DNA of 64,000 bases from an uncultured Modestobacter sp. (GCF_947486615.1 NZ_CANKUD010000001.1:558001-622000), one strand, 5' to 3'. Shown: positions 11,396 through 24,586, counted from the first letter of the stretch. Numbers and translations are program-made. The notes: generated by a model not told the origin, from the letters alone.

Positions 11396-11582
11396 GGGGT
11401 CTCCTCCGTCGTCCTGGGTCACCGGCAGGTCTGGTCCCGGCGGCTCCGGCATCCCGCGGCGCACACCCCGGACAGGCCTGGCGGCCAGCACAGCGCGCAC
11501 GCTTTCGCGCGATCAAGCACGTGCGGGGGCCCGCACCCGACGGGGCGCCCGGCGGAGGGGGCGGGCTGCGGGAGGGCGCGGG

Positions 11583-13474
<1,892 letters not shown>

Positions 13475-13572
13475 GCCGGCCCGGGGCGGTGCGGCCACCG
13501 GTCCCGCGCCGCGGAGGCACCACCGCACTACCCTGCGCCGCGGCCGAGGGTCGCTGACGTAGCGTCAGGATC

Positions 13573-15258
13573 ATGAGCAGAACGCGTCGAGATCCCCGGA
13601 CGCCCCCGGCCCTGCCCGCGGCCGGCCTCCGGGTGATCGCCCTCGGCGGCCTGGGTGAGATCGGCCGCAACATGACCGTGTTCGAGCACGCCGGGAAACT
13701 GCTGATCGTCGACTGCGGCGTGCTGTTCCCCGAAGAGCACCAGCCCGGCATCGACGTCATCCTCCCCGACTTCACCTCCATCCGGGACCGGCTGGACGAC
13801 GTGGTGGCGGTCGTGCTCACCCACGGGCACGAGGACCACATCGGTGGCGTCCCCTACCTGCTCCGCGAGCGGCGCGACATCCCCGTCGTCGGGTCGAAGC
13901 TGACGCTGGCCTTCATCGAGGCCAAGCTCAAGGAGCACAAGATCACCCCGGTGACCGAGCAGGTCGCCGAGGGCGACGAGCTGCGGCTGGGCCCCTTCGA
14001 CCTGGAGTTCCTGGCGGTCAACCACTCCATCCCCGACGCACTCGCGGTGGCGATCCGCACCGCGGCCGGGCTGGTGCTGCACACCGGCGACTTCAAGATG
14101 GACCAGTTCCCGCTGGACCAGCGGATCACCGACCTCCGCGGGTTCGCCCGGCTGGGCGAGGAGGGCGTCGACCTCTTCCTCACCGACTCCACCAACGCCG
14201 ACGTCCCGGGGTTCACCACCTCCGAGGGCGAGCTGACCCCGGCGATCGACACGGTGTTCCGCACCGCGCCCAAGCGGGTCATCGTCTCCAGCTTCGCCAG
14301 CCACGTGCACCGCATCCAGCAGGTGCTCGACGCCGCGCACCAGCACGGCCGCAAGGTCGCCTTCGTCGGCCGCTCGATGGTGCGCAACATGGGCATCGCC
14401 CGCGACCTGGGCTACCTGCGGGTGCCCAAGGGCCTGGTCGTCGACCTCAAGGTGCTGGAGAAGCTGCCCGCCGACCAGGTCTGCCTGATCTGCACCGGCT
14501 CGCAGGGCGAGCCGATGGCCGCGCTGTCCCGGATGGCCAACCGGGACCACGTCATCCGGATCTCCGAGGGTGACACGGTGCTGCTGGCCAGCTCGCTGAT
14601 CCCGGGCAACGAGAACGCCATCTACCGGATCATCAACGAGTTCACCCGGATCGGCGCCAACGTGGTGCACAAGGGCAACGCCAAGGTGCACGTCTCCGGC
14701 CACGCCAGCGCCGGCGAGCTCGTCTACTGCTACAACATCGTCAAGCCGCGCAACGTCATGCCGGTGCACGGGGAGTCCCGTCACCTGCGGGCCAACGCCG
14801 ACCTGGCCATCCGCACCGGCGTCGACCCCAAGCGGGTCGTCATCGCCGAGGACGGCGTGGTCATCGACCTGGTCGACGGCCGGGTCTCGATCACCGGCAA
14901 GGTGCCGGCCGGCAACGTCTACGTCGACGGCAACACCGTGGGCGGGGCGACCGAGGCGTCGCTCAAGGACCGGCGCACCCTCGCCGAGGAGGGCGTGATC
15001 ACCGTTGTGGCGATCGTCGACGCCGACACCGGGCAGCTCGCCGAGGCACCGGACTTCCTGGCCCGCGGCTTCGTGCACGAGGCGGAGTCCTTCGACGCGG
15101 CGGTGCCGGTGATCGAGCGAGAGCTCGCCCGGGCAGCGGCGGACGGCGTGACCGACGCCGCCCAGCTGGAGGAGCTGATCGGCCGGGCCGTGGCCGGCTG
15201 GGCCAACCGGACCCACCGCCGTGCGCCGGTGGTCATCCCGGTCGTCATCGACGCCTGA
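13573..15258 (+). CDS. rnj: ribonuclease J
   Basis: Metallo-beta-lactamase-fold RNase of 561 residues with endo- and 5'-to-3' exonuclease activity in RNA processing and decay. The motif HGHEDH at residues 84-89 is the zinc-binding HxHxDH. Other landmarks are GGLGEIGRNM, NHSIPDA, HTGDFKMD, the beta-CASP segment CTGSQGEPMAAL, SGHASAGEL, and MPVHGESRHLRANA. Length and motif order fit full-length actinobacterial RNase J. The ATG at 13573 begins a short basic leader before the fold. A very strong hairpin follows the stop. Probably near-essential housekeeping. Confidence 0.96.
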   Translation: MSRTRRDPRTPPALPAAGLRVIALGGLGEIGRNMTVFEHAGKLLIVDCGVLFPEEHQPGIDVILPDFTSIRDRLDDVVAVVLTHGHEDHIGGVPYLLRERRDIPVVGSKLTLAFIEAKLKEHKITPVTEQVAEGDELRLGPFDLEFLAVNHSIPDALAVAIRTAAGLVLHTGDFKMDQFPLDQRITDLRGFARLGEEGVDLFLTDSTNADVPGFTTSEGELTPAIDTVFRTAPKRVIVSSFASHVHRIQQVLDAAHQHGRKVAFVGRSMVRNMGIARDLGYLRVPKGLVVDLKVLEKLPADQVCLICTGSQGEPMAALSRMANRDHVIRISEGDTVLLASSLIPGNENAIYRIINEFTRIGANVVHKGNAKVHVSGHASAGELVYCYNIVKPRNVMPVHGESRHLRANADLAIRTGVDPKRVVIAEDGVVIDLVDGRVSITGKVPAGNVYVDGNTVGGATEASLKDRRTLAEEGVITVVAIVDADTGQLAEAPDFLARGFVHEAESFDAAVPVIERELARAAADGVTDAAQLEELIGRAVAGWANRTHRRAPVVIPVVIDA

Positions 15259-15262
15259 CGCG

Positions 15263-15311
15263 GCACCGGACGACCGCCCGCCCCGGTCCGGCGCGGGCGG
15301 TCGTCCGGTGC
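15263..15311 (+). terminator. rnj terminator hairpin
   Basis: A perfect 19-bp stem (15263-15281 with 15293-15311) and an 11-base loop lie 4 bases past the rnj stop. This is one of the longest uninterrupted stems I noted in the window. Confidence 0.8.
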
Positions 15312-15448
15312 ACCACCCTGGTGCAACCCTTCCTTGACGTGAGGGTTAGGTTGGTGGGGACTCGGACAGGCCGTCGCGCCGTCCTGACCCCGGACCACCG
15401 CTGTTCCGGCTCCCCCGCGCTCCCCTGCGCACGACCCGGAACGGTGGC

Positions 15449-16923
<1,475 letters not shown>

Positions 16924-16924
<1 letters not shown>

Positions 16925-17361
16925 TGCGCGCCGGGAAAGGCCCCATCGACCCGGAGGCCCCGGAGCTCTCCCGGGACGGGCTGGTGCAGATCGGCCAGGT
17001 GGCCGAGCGCACCGGGCTGAGCCTGCGCACCATCCGCTTCTACGAGGAGACCGGGCTGGTCGTGCCGACCGCCCGCAGCGACGGCGGCTTCCGGCTCTAC
17101 AGCGACCAGGACGTCGAACGGCTGGAGGTCATCAAGCGGATGAAACCGCTGGGCTTCTCGCTGGAGGAGATGCAGGAGCTGCTCACCCTGCTGCACGACC
17201 TCGGCCAGGGTGGCGGCGACCGGGCCGCGCTGGTCGACCGGTTGCAGATGTTCCACGAGGCCGCTGTCGCCCGGGTCACCGCGCTGCGCGACCAGCTCGC
17301 CGTCGCCGAGGGCTTCGCCGACACCCTGGCCGCCCAGCTGACGACGCACCGCACCGCCTGA
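16924..17361 (+). CDS. MerR-family regulator coupled to SulP gene
   Basis: A 145-residue regulator. The N-terminal helix-turn-helix is QIGQVAERTGLSLRTIRFYEETGL, followed by the wing GGFRLYSDQDVERLEVIKRMKPLGFSLEEM and a dimerisation coiled coil. There are no conserved cysteines for metal binding, so it is not a metal or redox sensor of the CueR/SoxR type. Its ATG overlaps the stop of the SulP gene, which suggests it controls the transporter or its own operon. The effector is unknown. Confidence 0.9.
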
Positions 17362-17411
17362 CGGCGCCGGCCGGGGCGGCACCGGTTCGGTGCCGTCCCG
17401 GCCGGCGCCGT
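17361..17411. terminator. bidirectional 24-bp hairpin terminator
   Basis: Two 24-base arms that pair with a single G-T wobble are separated by a 3-base loop. They lie exactly between the stop codons of the MerR gene and the convergent HupE-like gene, so the hairpin can end transcription from both sides. Confidence 0.8.
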
Positions 17412-17418
17412 CCTCGCC

Positions 17419-18714
17419 TCACCGCCCGGTGGACGGCACCGGCGCCGGGCCGGCGTCCCGGGCCGCCCGGCGGCCGTGCCCGGCGGGGGCGGAGCGGTCG
17501 GTCGCCAGGGCCACCAGGGCCAGCAGGGCGAGGCCGGCGACGACCCACCACGGGTGGGCCACCAGCGTCTTCTCCACCCCGGCCAGCGGGTCGGCCAGCC
17601 AGCCCAGCCGGTTCAGTGCCCAGGTCGTCGCGGCGACCAGCGCGACGAGCGCGCCGGTGACCCGCACGCCCGGGTACCAGCGGGTGCGGGAGAGCAGGTA
17701 GAGCGAGGGGAACACCAGCGCGACGGTGAGCAGCTGGGCCAGCTCCACGCCCACGTTGAAGGCCAGCAGCGCCGGTACCGAGGTCGCGCCCTCCAGTCCG
17801 AGGTCGGTGAGGATGCCGGCGAAGGCGAGCCCGTGCACCAGGCCGAAGCCGCCGGCCACCAGCACCTCGCCGCGGCGGGCAAGCGGGCGCAGCGCGTGCA
17901 CCGCGGCGACGCCCACCGACACCGCGATCAGCACCTCGACCGGCGCGCTCGGTGCGGTCACCCAGCCCAGCGCGGAGGCGAGCAGGGTCAGGGAGTGGCC
18001 GACGGTGAAGGCGGTGACCACCGCCAGTACCGCGCCGAGGGTGGGCCGTACGCCGTCCCGCCGGTGCCACCGGCCGCCGACCGCCACCACCGGGGCGACC
18101 AGCAGCAGGGTGAGCAGGAACAGCAGGTGGTCCGCGCCCTCCAGCACGTGGTGCAGCCCGTAGCCGACCATGTCGGCCAGTCCCGTGCCGGTGGTGTCGC
18201 CGACGGCGAGGGTGTCGTCGGCGACGGTCAGCACCCCGGCGGTGGAGATGTCGCCGGCGGCGTCGGTCAGCACGACCACGGCCTCGTGCGAGCTGTCGGT
18301 GGCGATGACGCCGTCGTAGGCCAGGGTGAACGACGACGGGTCGGTGCCGCCGGTGTCCAGCACGACGTCGACGCTGTAGGAGGCGATGCCCTCGACCGTC
18401 TCCCGCCCCACCGACGACCAGGTCTCGGCCCAGACGTCGCCGTCGGTGCCGGTGACGGACAGGTGGTCGGCCAGGTAGCCGGTCACCGCCGCGTCGGTGG
18501 CCGCCCCGCCGAGCACGGCGTCGAGGGTGTCGGCGGCGACGGAGACCGTCGCCTCGACCTGCTCCTCCCCCACCCGCACCGACAGGGTGCTGCTGGTGAG
18601 GCTGTGCGCCTGGGCCGGCCCGGCGGTGAGCAGCAGGCCCCCGGCCGCGACACCGCTCAGCGCGGTGGCGGCCGTGACCCGGGAGAGCAGGGCAGGGCGG
18701 GTGCGCGTCGTCAT
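17419..18714 (-). CDS. HupE/UreJ-like membrane protein
   Basis: A 431-residue exported membrane protein. A signal peptide (about 1-36, ending AQAHS) is followed by an extracytoplasmic beta-rich region of about 150 residues. About seven membrane helices follow, bearing histidine motifs (GLHHVLEGADHLLFLL, FTVGHSLTL, GLVHGLAFAGIL). These fit the HupE/UreJ_2 family, proposed to move nickel, cobalt or other metals, though the role in this subgroup is unproven. The start at ATG 18714 begins a clear signal peptide. It faces a small lipoprotein gene across a 173-bp gap. Confidence 0.85.
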   Translation of the reverse strand: MTTRTRPALLSRVTAATALSGVAAGGLLLTAGPAQAHSLTSSTLSVRVGEEQVEATVSVAADTLDAVLGGAATDAAVTGYLADHLSVTGTDGDVWAETWSSVGRETVEGIASYSVDVVLDTGGTDPSSFTLAYDGVIATDSSHEAVVVLTDAAGDISTAGVLTVADDTLAVGDTTGTGLADMVGYGLHHVLEGADHLLFLLTLLLVAPVVAVGGRWHRRDGVRPTLGAVLAVVTAFTVGHSLTLLASALGWVTAPSAPVEVLIAVSVGVAAVHALRPLARRGEVLVAGGFGLVHGLAFAGILTDLGLEGATSVPALLAFNVGVELAQLLTVALVFPSLYLLSRTRWYPGVRVTGALVALVAATTWALNRLGWLADPLAGVEKTLVAHPWWVVAGLALLALVALATDRSAPAGHGRRAARDAGPAPVPSTGR

Positions 18715-18887
18715 GGCGTCGACCGTGACCGGACCGGCTGTGCCCGCGCTGAGGACGCCGTGTGGGTCGTCCAGGTACGACCCAGGGACCGCACAGCTGG
18801 CGCACGTGGTGCACAGAGCCGGGCCGTCCAGCGTGGTCACCACACCCCGCGTCGTCCCCCTGACGACCGCGACCGACAGGAGCTCCC

Positions 18888-19463
18888 GTGACGATCCGCA
18901 AGGCCGTGGCCGCCCTGGCCCTCACCGCCACCCTCTCCCTCGCCGCGTGCGGCACCGCCGCCACCGAGACGACCGCCGCGTCCAGCGACTCGTCCACGTC
19001 CAGCACGGCGACCACCGAGTTCGGCGGCGGCGGGATGCCCGGCGGCGGGCAGGGTGGGCCGGGTGGGTCGGTCGACGTCTCGTCGGTGACGACCGAGGAC
19101 GAGCTGGTCGCGCTGATCCAGGACGCCTACGGCGACCCCAGCCTGGACCTGCACCGCGGGCACCAGCCGGTGGAGGACGTCCTGGACGAGGTGCTCGGCA
19201 TCACCCACGAGGAGCTGCACGTCCGGATGGAGGCAGGGCAGGGGCTGGCCGAGGTGGCCGAAGACCTGGGCGTCGACCCGCAGGAGCTCATCGACGGCAT
19301 GGTCGCGAAGTACGCCGTCGCGATCGACACCCTGCTGGCCGACGGCACGATCACCCAGGCGGAGGCCGACCAGTACCTCGCCGACCTGGAGACCGCGTTC
19401 GAGTTCCGGGTCACCTGGGACGGCGAGGAGGCGACCCCGACCTACTCCGGCCTGGACGCCTGA
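18888..19463 (+). CDS. small lipoprotein of unknown function
   Basis: A 191-residue protein with a lipobox LAAC (Cys21). It then has a Ser/Thr-rich and Gly-rich flexible stretch (about 24-62) and an acidic helical C-terminal part (DPSLDLHRGHQPVEDVLDEVLGITHEELHVRM). The phrase TQAEADQYLADL resembles repeats seen in small extracytoplasmic proteins of actinobacteria. The GTG at 18888 has a good AGGAG site. It is divergent from the HupE-like gene, so a shared role at the membrane is possible but unsupported. I cannot assign a function. Confidence 0.8.
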   Translation: MTIRKAVAALALTATLSLAACGTAATETTAASSDSSTSSTATTEFGGGGMPGGGQGGPGGSVDVSSVTTEDELVALIQDAYGDPSLDLHRGHQPVEDVLDEVLGITHEELHVRMEAGQGLAEVAEDLGVDPQELIDGMVAKYAVAIDTLLADGTITQAEADQYLADLETAFEFRVTWDGEEATPTYSGLDA

Positions 19464-19513
19464 CGCCGGCGGCCGGGGACACCGGGACGGCCGGGCGCCC
19501 GGTGACCGCCGGG

Positions 19514-20167
19514 TCACTCCGGCAGCGGTGCACCGCCGGCGTCGTGCGTGCCGGTGAGCGGCTGCTCGGTGCTGGACCGCTCGCGCCAGCTGAGCAGCTG
19601 CCACCCGTCCGCGCTGCTGCCCTCCAGCGTCACGACACCGGTGTTGGCCAACGGCCGGCTGCGGACGTCCTCGACCGTCACGTCAGCTGCCCGGGCGGCC
19701 AGCCAGGTGCGGATCATCGCGCCGTGGCTGACCGCCACGGCGGTGCCGGCGGCCGCCTCCAGGGTTGCTACCGCCGCGTCGAACGCCCCGAGCACCGCGG
19801 CACCCGCCGGCCCACCGGGCAGCCGGTCGGGCGCCGCGCCGCCGGCCCAGGAGAACGCGACCTCGAGGTACCGGGTGCCGGCTTCGGCGCTGGTGTGCAT
19901 CTCCAGGTCCCCGGCGCCGATCTCCCGGAGCCCGTCCAGGGTGCGCACCGGCAGTTCCCGCGCGGCAGCCAGCGGCCCGGCGGTCTGCTGCGCCCGCAGC
20001 AGCGGGGAGGCAGCCAGGACGTCGATCCGCTCGCCGGCCAGGTCGTCCACCAGCTCGGCCGCCTGCCGGTGGCCGAGGTCGGTCAGCGCGGCACCCGGCG
20101 CCGCGGTGTCCAGCGCGTGCACCAGGTTCGACGCCGTCTGCCCGTGCCGTACCAGGACCAGTCGCAT
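19514..20167 (-). CDS. histidine phosphatase (phosphoglycerate-mutase-like)
   Basis: Histidine acid phosphatase-superfamily protein of 217 residues. The catalytic RHG is at the start (LVLVRHGQTASN), the second histidine is in AVAVSHGAMIRTWL, and ASPLLRAQQTA is the usual third motif. These enzymes use a phosphohistidine intermediate; the substrate is unknown. A paralogue that has lost its reading frame lies at 22660-23248, sharing the stretch NLVHALDTAAPGA and the C-terminal QPLTG. This copy is intact. It is transcribed downstream of the MerR/ABC set but separated from it by 119 bp. Confidence 0.9.
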   Translation of the reverse strand: MRLVLVRHGQTASNLVHALDTAAPGAALTDLGHRQAAELVDDLAGERIDVLAASPLLRAQQTAGPLAAARELPVRTLDGLREIGAGDLEMHTSAEAGTRYLEVAFSWAGGAAPDRLPGGPAGAAVLGAFDAAVATLEAAAGTAVAVSHGAMIRTWLAARAADVTVEDVRSRPLANTGVVTLEGSSADGWQLLSWRERSSTEQPLTGTHDAGGAPLPE

Positions 20168-20286
20168 GCTCCGCCTCACCGTTCGGGCCGGGACCCCTTG
20201 CCGCACCGAGGTCTCCCTGCCAGTCCACCACGGGCGGCACGGGGACGACCGAGCTGCCCCGGCGGCCTGCCCCGGCCGGGCGCGGG

Positions 20287-21057
20287 TCAACCGGCTGGGG
20301 AGGTGCGCCGGATGTCGGTCCAGCCGGTGTAGCCGCGTTGCTCCAGCAGCCGGAGCAACCGCGGCGCGCAGGGGAAGTGCTCGAGGAACGCCGCGTCCAG
20401 CAGCGCGATCAGGTCGTCGCTGATCGGCTGCTCGTCCGCCCCGGCGGACACCGCGGCCGCCTCCGCGAGGAAGGCCTCCACCCGGTCGGCGAGCTCGGGC
20501 AGTCGCGGGTCGTCGGCCGTGCAGTCGGCGAGCTCCCCGAGGTCGAGGTAGAGCCGGCGCAGCGCCGGGTGCTCGATCTGCGCGTGCTTGACCGCCATCA
20601 TCGGCGCGACCTGGTCCGGCGCCTGGGCCGCGATCAGGATCCAGCTGTCCCGCTCGATCGCGACCAGCCGCTCCGGGAAGCCGAGCTCGCGCATCCGACC
20701 CAGGTAGGCGACCGCCATCGGGGGCAGCACCAGGCTCTCCCCCGCCGCCAGCCGGGCGATCCGCTCCCGGTGCCGCTGGCGGTCGCGGATCTCCGCCCGC
20801 AGGCGGCGGTCGACCTCCCCGACCGCCGCCGCGAACTCCTCCTCGCCGGCCGCCAGCAGCTCCCGCACCCGGGCCAGCGGGACGCCGGCCTCGGCCAGGG
20901 TGCGGATCCGGATCAGCTCCACGACGGCCGCGGCGTCGTAACGCCGGTAGCCCGAGTGGTCCCGGCCGGGCTCGGGCAGCAGGCCCGTCGCGTGGTAGTG
21001 CCGGACGGCGCGCACGGTCACCCCGGCGTAGGACGCGAGCTGGCTGATGGTCAGCAC
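20287..21057 (-). CDS. MerR-family regulator (probable drug-sensing type)
   Basis: A 256-residue regulator. The helix-turn-helix is ISQLASYAGVTVRAVRHYHATGLLPEPGRDHSGYRRY, followed by a dimer helix and a longer C-terminal region of about 150 residues, which in related proteins binds inducers. It sits 30 bases downstream of the ABC-2 permease gene on the same strand and probably controls that exporter. The three genes would be read as one unit in the order ATPase, permease, regulator. The effector cannot be seen from sequence. Confidence 0.88.
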   Translation of the reverse strand: MLTISQLASYAGVTVRAVRHYHATGLLPEPGRDHSGYRRYDAAAVVELIRIRTLAEAGVPLARVRELLAAGEEEFAAAVGEVDRRLRAEIRDRQRHRERIARLAAGESLVLPPMAVAYLGRMRELGFPERLVAIERDSWILIAAQAPDQVAPMMAVKHAQIEHPALRRLYLDLGELADCTADDPRLPELADRVEAFLAEAAAVSAGADEQPISDDLIALLDAAFLEHFPCAPRLLRLLEQRGYTGWTDIRRTSPAG

Positions 21058-21087
21058 GGGCCGGATCCTCCCCCCTCGTCGTCCTGG

Positions 21088-21852
21088 TCAGCTGATCTTC
21101 CGCCGGTAGGTGCGCACCGCCAGCGCGTAGGCCACCACCAGGAGGCCGACGCACCAGGCGACCGCCACCCAGCCGTCGTCGCCGACGGGCTGCTCGGCGA
21201 ACAGGCCGCGCAGGGTGTTCACGATCGGGGTCACCGGCTGGTGCTCGGCGAACCAGCGCACCGGGCCCGGCATGCCGTCGGTGGGCACGAAGGCCGAGCT
21301 GATGAACGGCAGGAACACCAGGGGGTAGGAGAACCCGCTCACCCCGTCCAGGGACGTCGCGGTGAGCCCGGGGATGACCGCCAGCCAGGTCAGCGCCAGG
21401 GTGAACAGCACCAGGATGCCCAGCACGGCGAGCCAGGCGAGCACGCCGGCACCGGTCCGGAACCCCATCGCCAGGGCGACGAGCACGACCAGCACCAGGG
21501 AGACCAGGTTCGCCACCACCGAGGTCAGCACGTGGCCCCACAGCACCGCCGACCGGGCGATCGGCATCGACTGGAACCGCTCGAAGATGCCGCTGGAGAC
21601 GTCGGTGAACAGCCGGAAGGCGGTGTAGGCGATCCCGGAGGCGATGGTGATCAGCAGGATCCCGGGCAGCAGGTAGTCGACGTAGCGCCCGTCCCCCACC
21701 TCGATCGCGCTGCCGAAGACGTAGACGAAGAGCAGCAGCATGGCGATCGGGGTGATCGCGGTGGTGATGATCGTGTCCGGGCTGCGCAGCACGTGCCGCA
21801 GCGACCGCTTGAGCAGCGTCGTGGTGTCGCGGACGGCGTGGGTGGTGGTCAT
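21088..21852 (-). CDS. ABC-2 type exporter permease (DrrB-like)
   Basis: A 254-residue membrane protein with six hydrophobic segments and the ABC-2 permease pattern: [35 protein letters not shown], a conserved cytoplasmic loop with [12 protein letters not shown], and [19 protein letters not shown] sequence before the last helices. It pairs with the ATPase encoded just upstream, whose stop codon it overlaps (ATGA). Such pairs export antibiotics or lipids. The substrate is unknown. Confidence 0.92.
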   Translation of the reverse strand: MTTTHAVRDTTTLLKRSLRHVLRSPDTIITTAITPIAMLLLFVYVFGSAIEVGDGRYVDYLLPGILLITIASGIAYTAFRLFTDVSSGIFERFQSMPIARSAVLWGHVLTSVVANLVSLVLVVLVALAMGFRTGAGVLAWLAVLGILVLFTLALTWLAVIPGLTATSLDGVSGFSYPLVFLPFISSAFVPTDGMPGPVRWFAEHQPVTPIVNTLRGLFAEQPVGDDGWVAVAWCVGLLVVAYALAVRTYRRKIS

Positions 21853-22625
21853 CGCTGCGTCTCCTCCTGCTGGCCGCCGCCGACGATGGCGAGGAAGACG
21901 TCCTCCAGGGACGGCTGCTTCTCCACGTGCTCGACGGTCGCCGGTGGCAGCAGCTGCCGGAGCTCGGCGAGGGTGCCCTCGGCGATGATCCGTCCCTGGT
22001 GCAGCACCGCGATCCGGTCGGCGAGCTGCTCGGCCTCGTCGAGGTACTGGGTGGTGAGCAGCACCGTGGTGCCCCGGCCGGCGAGTTCCCGGACGGTGGC
22101 CCAGACCTCCAGCCGCGACTGCGGGTCCAGCCCGGTCGTCGGCTCGTCGAGGAAGAGCACCGGCGGCTCGCCGATGAGGCTCATCGCGATGTCGAGGCGG
22201 CGGCGCATCCCGCCCGACCAGGTCGACACCCGTCGTCCGGCGGCGTCGGTCAGGTCGAACCGGGTGAGCAGGTCGTCGGCGACCCGGCCCGGCGCGGGCA
22301 GGTGGCGCAGCTCGGCGACGAGCACCAGGTTCTCCCGCCCGGTGAGCAGTTCGTCGACGGCGGCGAACTGCCCGGTCAGGCTGATCGCGCCACGTACCTG
22401 CGCGGGCTGGGTGGCGACGTCGAACCCGTCGACGGTGGCCGTTCCGCCGTCGGGGCGGAGCAGGGTGCACAGGATCCGCACCGTGGTGGTCTTGCCGGCG
22501 CCGTTGGAGCCCAGCAGGGCGAAGACGGTGCCCGCGGGGACGCGCAGGTCGACGCCCCCGAGCACGACACGATCACCGTAGGACTTGGTCAGCCCGGCGA
22601 TCTCGATGGCTGGTGAGGTGGTCAT
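21849..22625 (-). CDS. ABC exporter ATPase (DrrA-like)
   Basis: ATPase of 258 residues with Walker [10 protein letters not shown], signature [10 protein letters not shown], Walker [13 protein letters not shown] and a C-terminal helix region that often contacts the permease. It belongs to the DrrA/NodI class and would drive the permease at 21088-21852. It starts at 22625, only 34 bases from a broken phosphatase gene. Together with the MerR gene it forms a regulator-exporter cassette inserted between two related phosphatase genes. Confidence 0.93.
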   Translation of the reverse strand: MTTSPAIEIAGLTKSYGDRVVLGGVDLRVPAGTVFALLGSNGAGKTTTVRILCTLLRPDGGTATVDGFDVATQPAQVRGAISLTGQFAAVDELLTGRENLVLVAELRHLPAPGRVADDLLTRFDLTDAAGRRVSTWSGGMRRRLDIAMSLIGEPPVLFLDEPTTGLDPQSRLEVWATVRELAGRGTTVLLTTQYLDEAEQLADRIAVLHQGRIIAEGTLAELRQLLPPATVEHVEKQPSLEDVFLAIVGGGQQEETQR

Positions 22626-22659
22626 GGCGGGAGCGTGCAGCCCTGACGCTGCGTCAAGG

Positions 22660-23248
22660 TCAAGCCCCGCTCGCCCGGCTCCTCCCTCCCGGCCACTCCC
22701 CCGGTGGCACGCCGCCCGCGTCGTCGACGCCGGTCAGCGGCTGCTCCGCCCCGGACCGCTCGCGCCAGGACACCAGCTCCCACCCACTGGTCGCGCTGCC
22801 CTCGACGACCACGACGCCGGTGTTGGCCAGCGGCCGCTGCCGGACCTCCTCGACGTCCACGCCCGCCGCCCGGGCGGCCAGCCAGGTCCGGATCACGGCC
22901 CCGTGGCTGACCGCGACGGCGGCTCTGCCCGCGTCCTCCAGGACGGCGACCGCCGCGTCGACCCCGGCGAGCACGTCGGCTCCCGCCGGCCCCCCGGGCA
23001 GGCGCGCCTGCCCGCCGCCGGCCCACGCGAAGGCGACGTCCAGGTACCGGGCGACCGCCTCGGCACTGCTGCGCCCGCAGCAGCGGCGAGGCGGCCAGGA
23101 CGTCGACCCGATCGCCCACCAGGTCGGCCACCAGTTCGTCCGCCTGCCGCCGCCCGAGGTCGGTGAGCCCGGCACCGGGAGCCGCGGTGTCCAGCGCGTG
23201 CACGAGGTTGGAGCTCGTCTGCCCGTGCTGTACCAGGACCAGCCGCAC
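22660..23248 (-). pseudogene. histidine phosphatase pseudogene (paralogue of 19514-20167)
   Basis: The N-terminal half (VRLVLVQHGQTSSN to ASPLLRAQQ) and the C-terminal half (SAEAVARYLDVAFAWAGG to [10 protein letters not shown]) match the intact copy but lie in different reading frames. Alignment by eye shows about 95 bases missing at the junction near 23068. This removes about 31 residues after LLRAQQ and shifts the frame. The first histidine is also in QHG rather than RHG. The rest remains well conserved, so the loss looks recent. Confidence 0.85.
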
Positions 23249-23325
23249 GACCAGCTCCTCATCCGGCGGCGCCGGCCGCGGGTGGGCCGGCTGTCCGGGG
23301 CCCGAGTCTCCCGCAGCCGGGGCGG

Positions 23326-24570
23326 TCAGCGGCCGGCGCCCTCGGCCGCCGGGCCGCGCCAGCGCAGCACCTCCAGGGCGGCGGCCACGGCCACCGCGTT
23401 CTCCGCCAGCGGCCGCGGGAGCAGGGCGTCGGCGCGGGCCAGCCGGCGCAGCACGGTGTTGCGGTGGGTGTAGAGCCGCTGCGCGGTCCGGGAGGCGTTG
23501 CCCAGCTCGCGGACGTAGCCGAGCACCGTGTCCCGGGTGTCGGCGTCGGCGCCGGCGAGGTCGCCGAGGGTGTCGGTGAGGAACTCCGCCACCCGGGTGC
23601 GGTCGCTGGTGAGCAGCGCGACCAGCTGCACGTCCTGGTGACGGGCGACCTGCTGGGGTGAGGTGAGGCGGGCGAGCATCTGCTGGGTGGTCGCCGCGTC
23701 CAGGTGGCTGCGCCGGAACCCCGCCACGTCGGTGCCCGGCCGGCCCACCGCCACCCGGACGTCGGGGGCGTCGGTGAGGCCGGCGGTCAGCGCGGTCACG
23801 TCGGGGGCGCGGCCGACCGGCAACCAGACCCACAGCACCCCCGCGCCGGCCACCACGGTCAGCCGCCGGGCGGCGCCACTGGCCCGCATGGCCGCCTCGG
23901 CCGCGGCCTCCAGCTGCTCGGGCCCACCGCCACCGGTGCCCCAGACGATGACGGCGGTGTGCGGTCCGGTGAGCCCGTAGCCGAGCTGCGCCTCGGCGCG
24001 GGCCCGGGCCAGCGGGGCGCCCTCCAGCAGCAGGGAGACCGTCGCCCGGCGTTCGGCGTGCGCGCCGCGGGTGAGCTCGGCCCGCTCGGTCGCCATCCGG
24101 GCGGCCACCGCGGCGACCGTGTCGTCGATGAAGGTGGTGATCGACCGGGCCGAGACGTCCAGCAGCTCGCGCAGCTCACCCGGGTCGGCGGTGAGGTCGA
24201 AGCAGATGTCCATCCAGCGCCGCCAGGCCACGCCCTGCGCGGTGCGGTAGGCGTCCAGGCCGACGTGGTCCAGCCCGCGGCGCACCAGGTCGCGGGCGCC
24301 GTCGAGCACCTCCGGCCCCAGCGCCACCGGCACCCGCTCCCCCGGCCGCTGCACGTTGGCCGTGGCCCAGTGCAGCAGGTTGGCCAGGTTCGCCCGCCGG
24401 GTGCCCTCGGCGAGCACCGGGTCCTCGGCGACCGGCCGCATGCCCGCGCCGCTGAGCGCGGCGGTGTGCAGCTCGGTCACCCAGTCCGCCCGCGGGTCCA
24501 GCGCGACCTCCGCGCCGCGCCGGAAGAGCTCGCGGACGGTGGGCGACGGCGGCGTCCAGTCCCGGGTCAC
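23326..24570 (-). CDS. PucR/CdaR-type regulator
   Basis: A 414-residue regulator. The C-terminal helix-turn-helix (VLGYVRELGNASRTAQRLYTHRNTVLRRLARADAL) is the hallmark of PucR/CdaR-like proteins. The N-terminal 250 residues form a probable sensor region, including a GGDEF-like-fold segment typical of this family. It is encoded divergently from the EthA-like operon, which it most likely controls. GTG at 24570 leaves a palindrome at 24572-24586 in the promoter gap; in-frame GTGs at 24585 and 24588 are alternatives. The inducer would probably be a ketone or ester, which is inference. Confidence 0.85.
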   Translation of the reverse strand: MTRDWTPPSPTVRELFRRGAEVALDPRADWVTELHTAALSGAGMRPVAEDPVLAEGTRRANLANLLHWATANVQRPGERVPVALGPEVLDGARDLVRRGLDHVGLDAYRTAQGVAWRRWMDICFDLTADPGELRELLDVSARSITTFIDDTVAAVAARMATERAELTRGAHAERRATVSLLLEGAPLARARAEAQLGYGLTGPHTAVIVWGTGGGGPEQLEAAAEAAMRASGAARRLTVVAGAGVLWVWLPVGRAPDVTALTAGLTDAPDVRVAVGRPGTDVAGFRRSHLDAATTQQMLARLTSPQQVARHQDVQLVALLTSDRTRVAEFLTDTLGDLAGADADTRDTVLGYVRELGNASRTAQRLYTHRNTVLRRLARADALLPRPLAENAVAVAAALEVLRWRGPAAEGAGR

Positions 24571-24571
24571 C

Positions 24572-24586
24572 GGTGCATCCTGCACC
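24572..24586. promoter_or_regulatory. palindromic operator candidate in PucR / monooxygenase gap
   Basis: ggtgca tcc tgcacc is a perfect 6-bp inverted repeat with a 3-base centre. A further half site ggtgca occurs at 24603-24608. Its place between the divergent regulator and catabolic operon suggests regulator binding. Confidence 0.4.

Noticed and set aside
19464-19513. Terminator between the small lipoprotein and histidine phosphatase genes
   Set aside because: Several short GC complementarities exist but none makes a clearly stronger stem than expected at this GC content.
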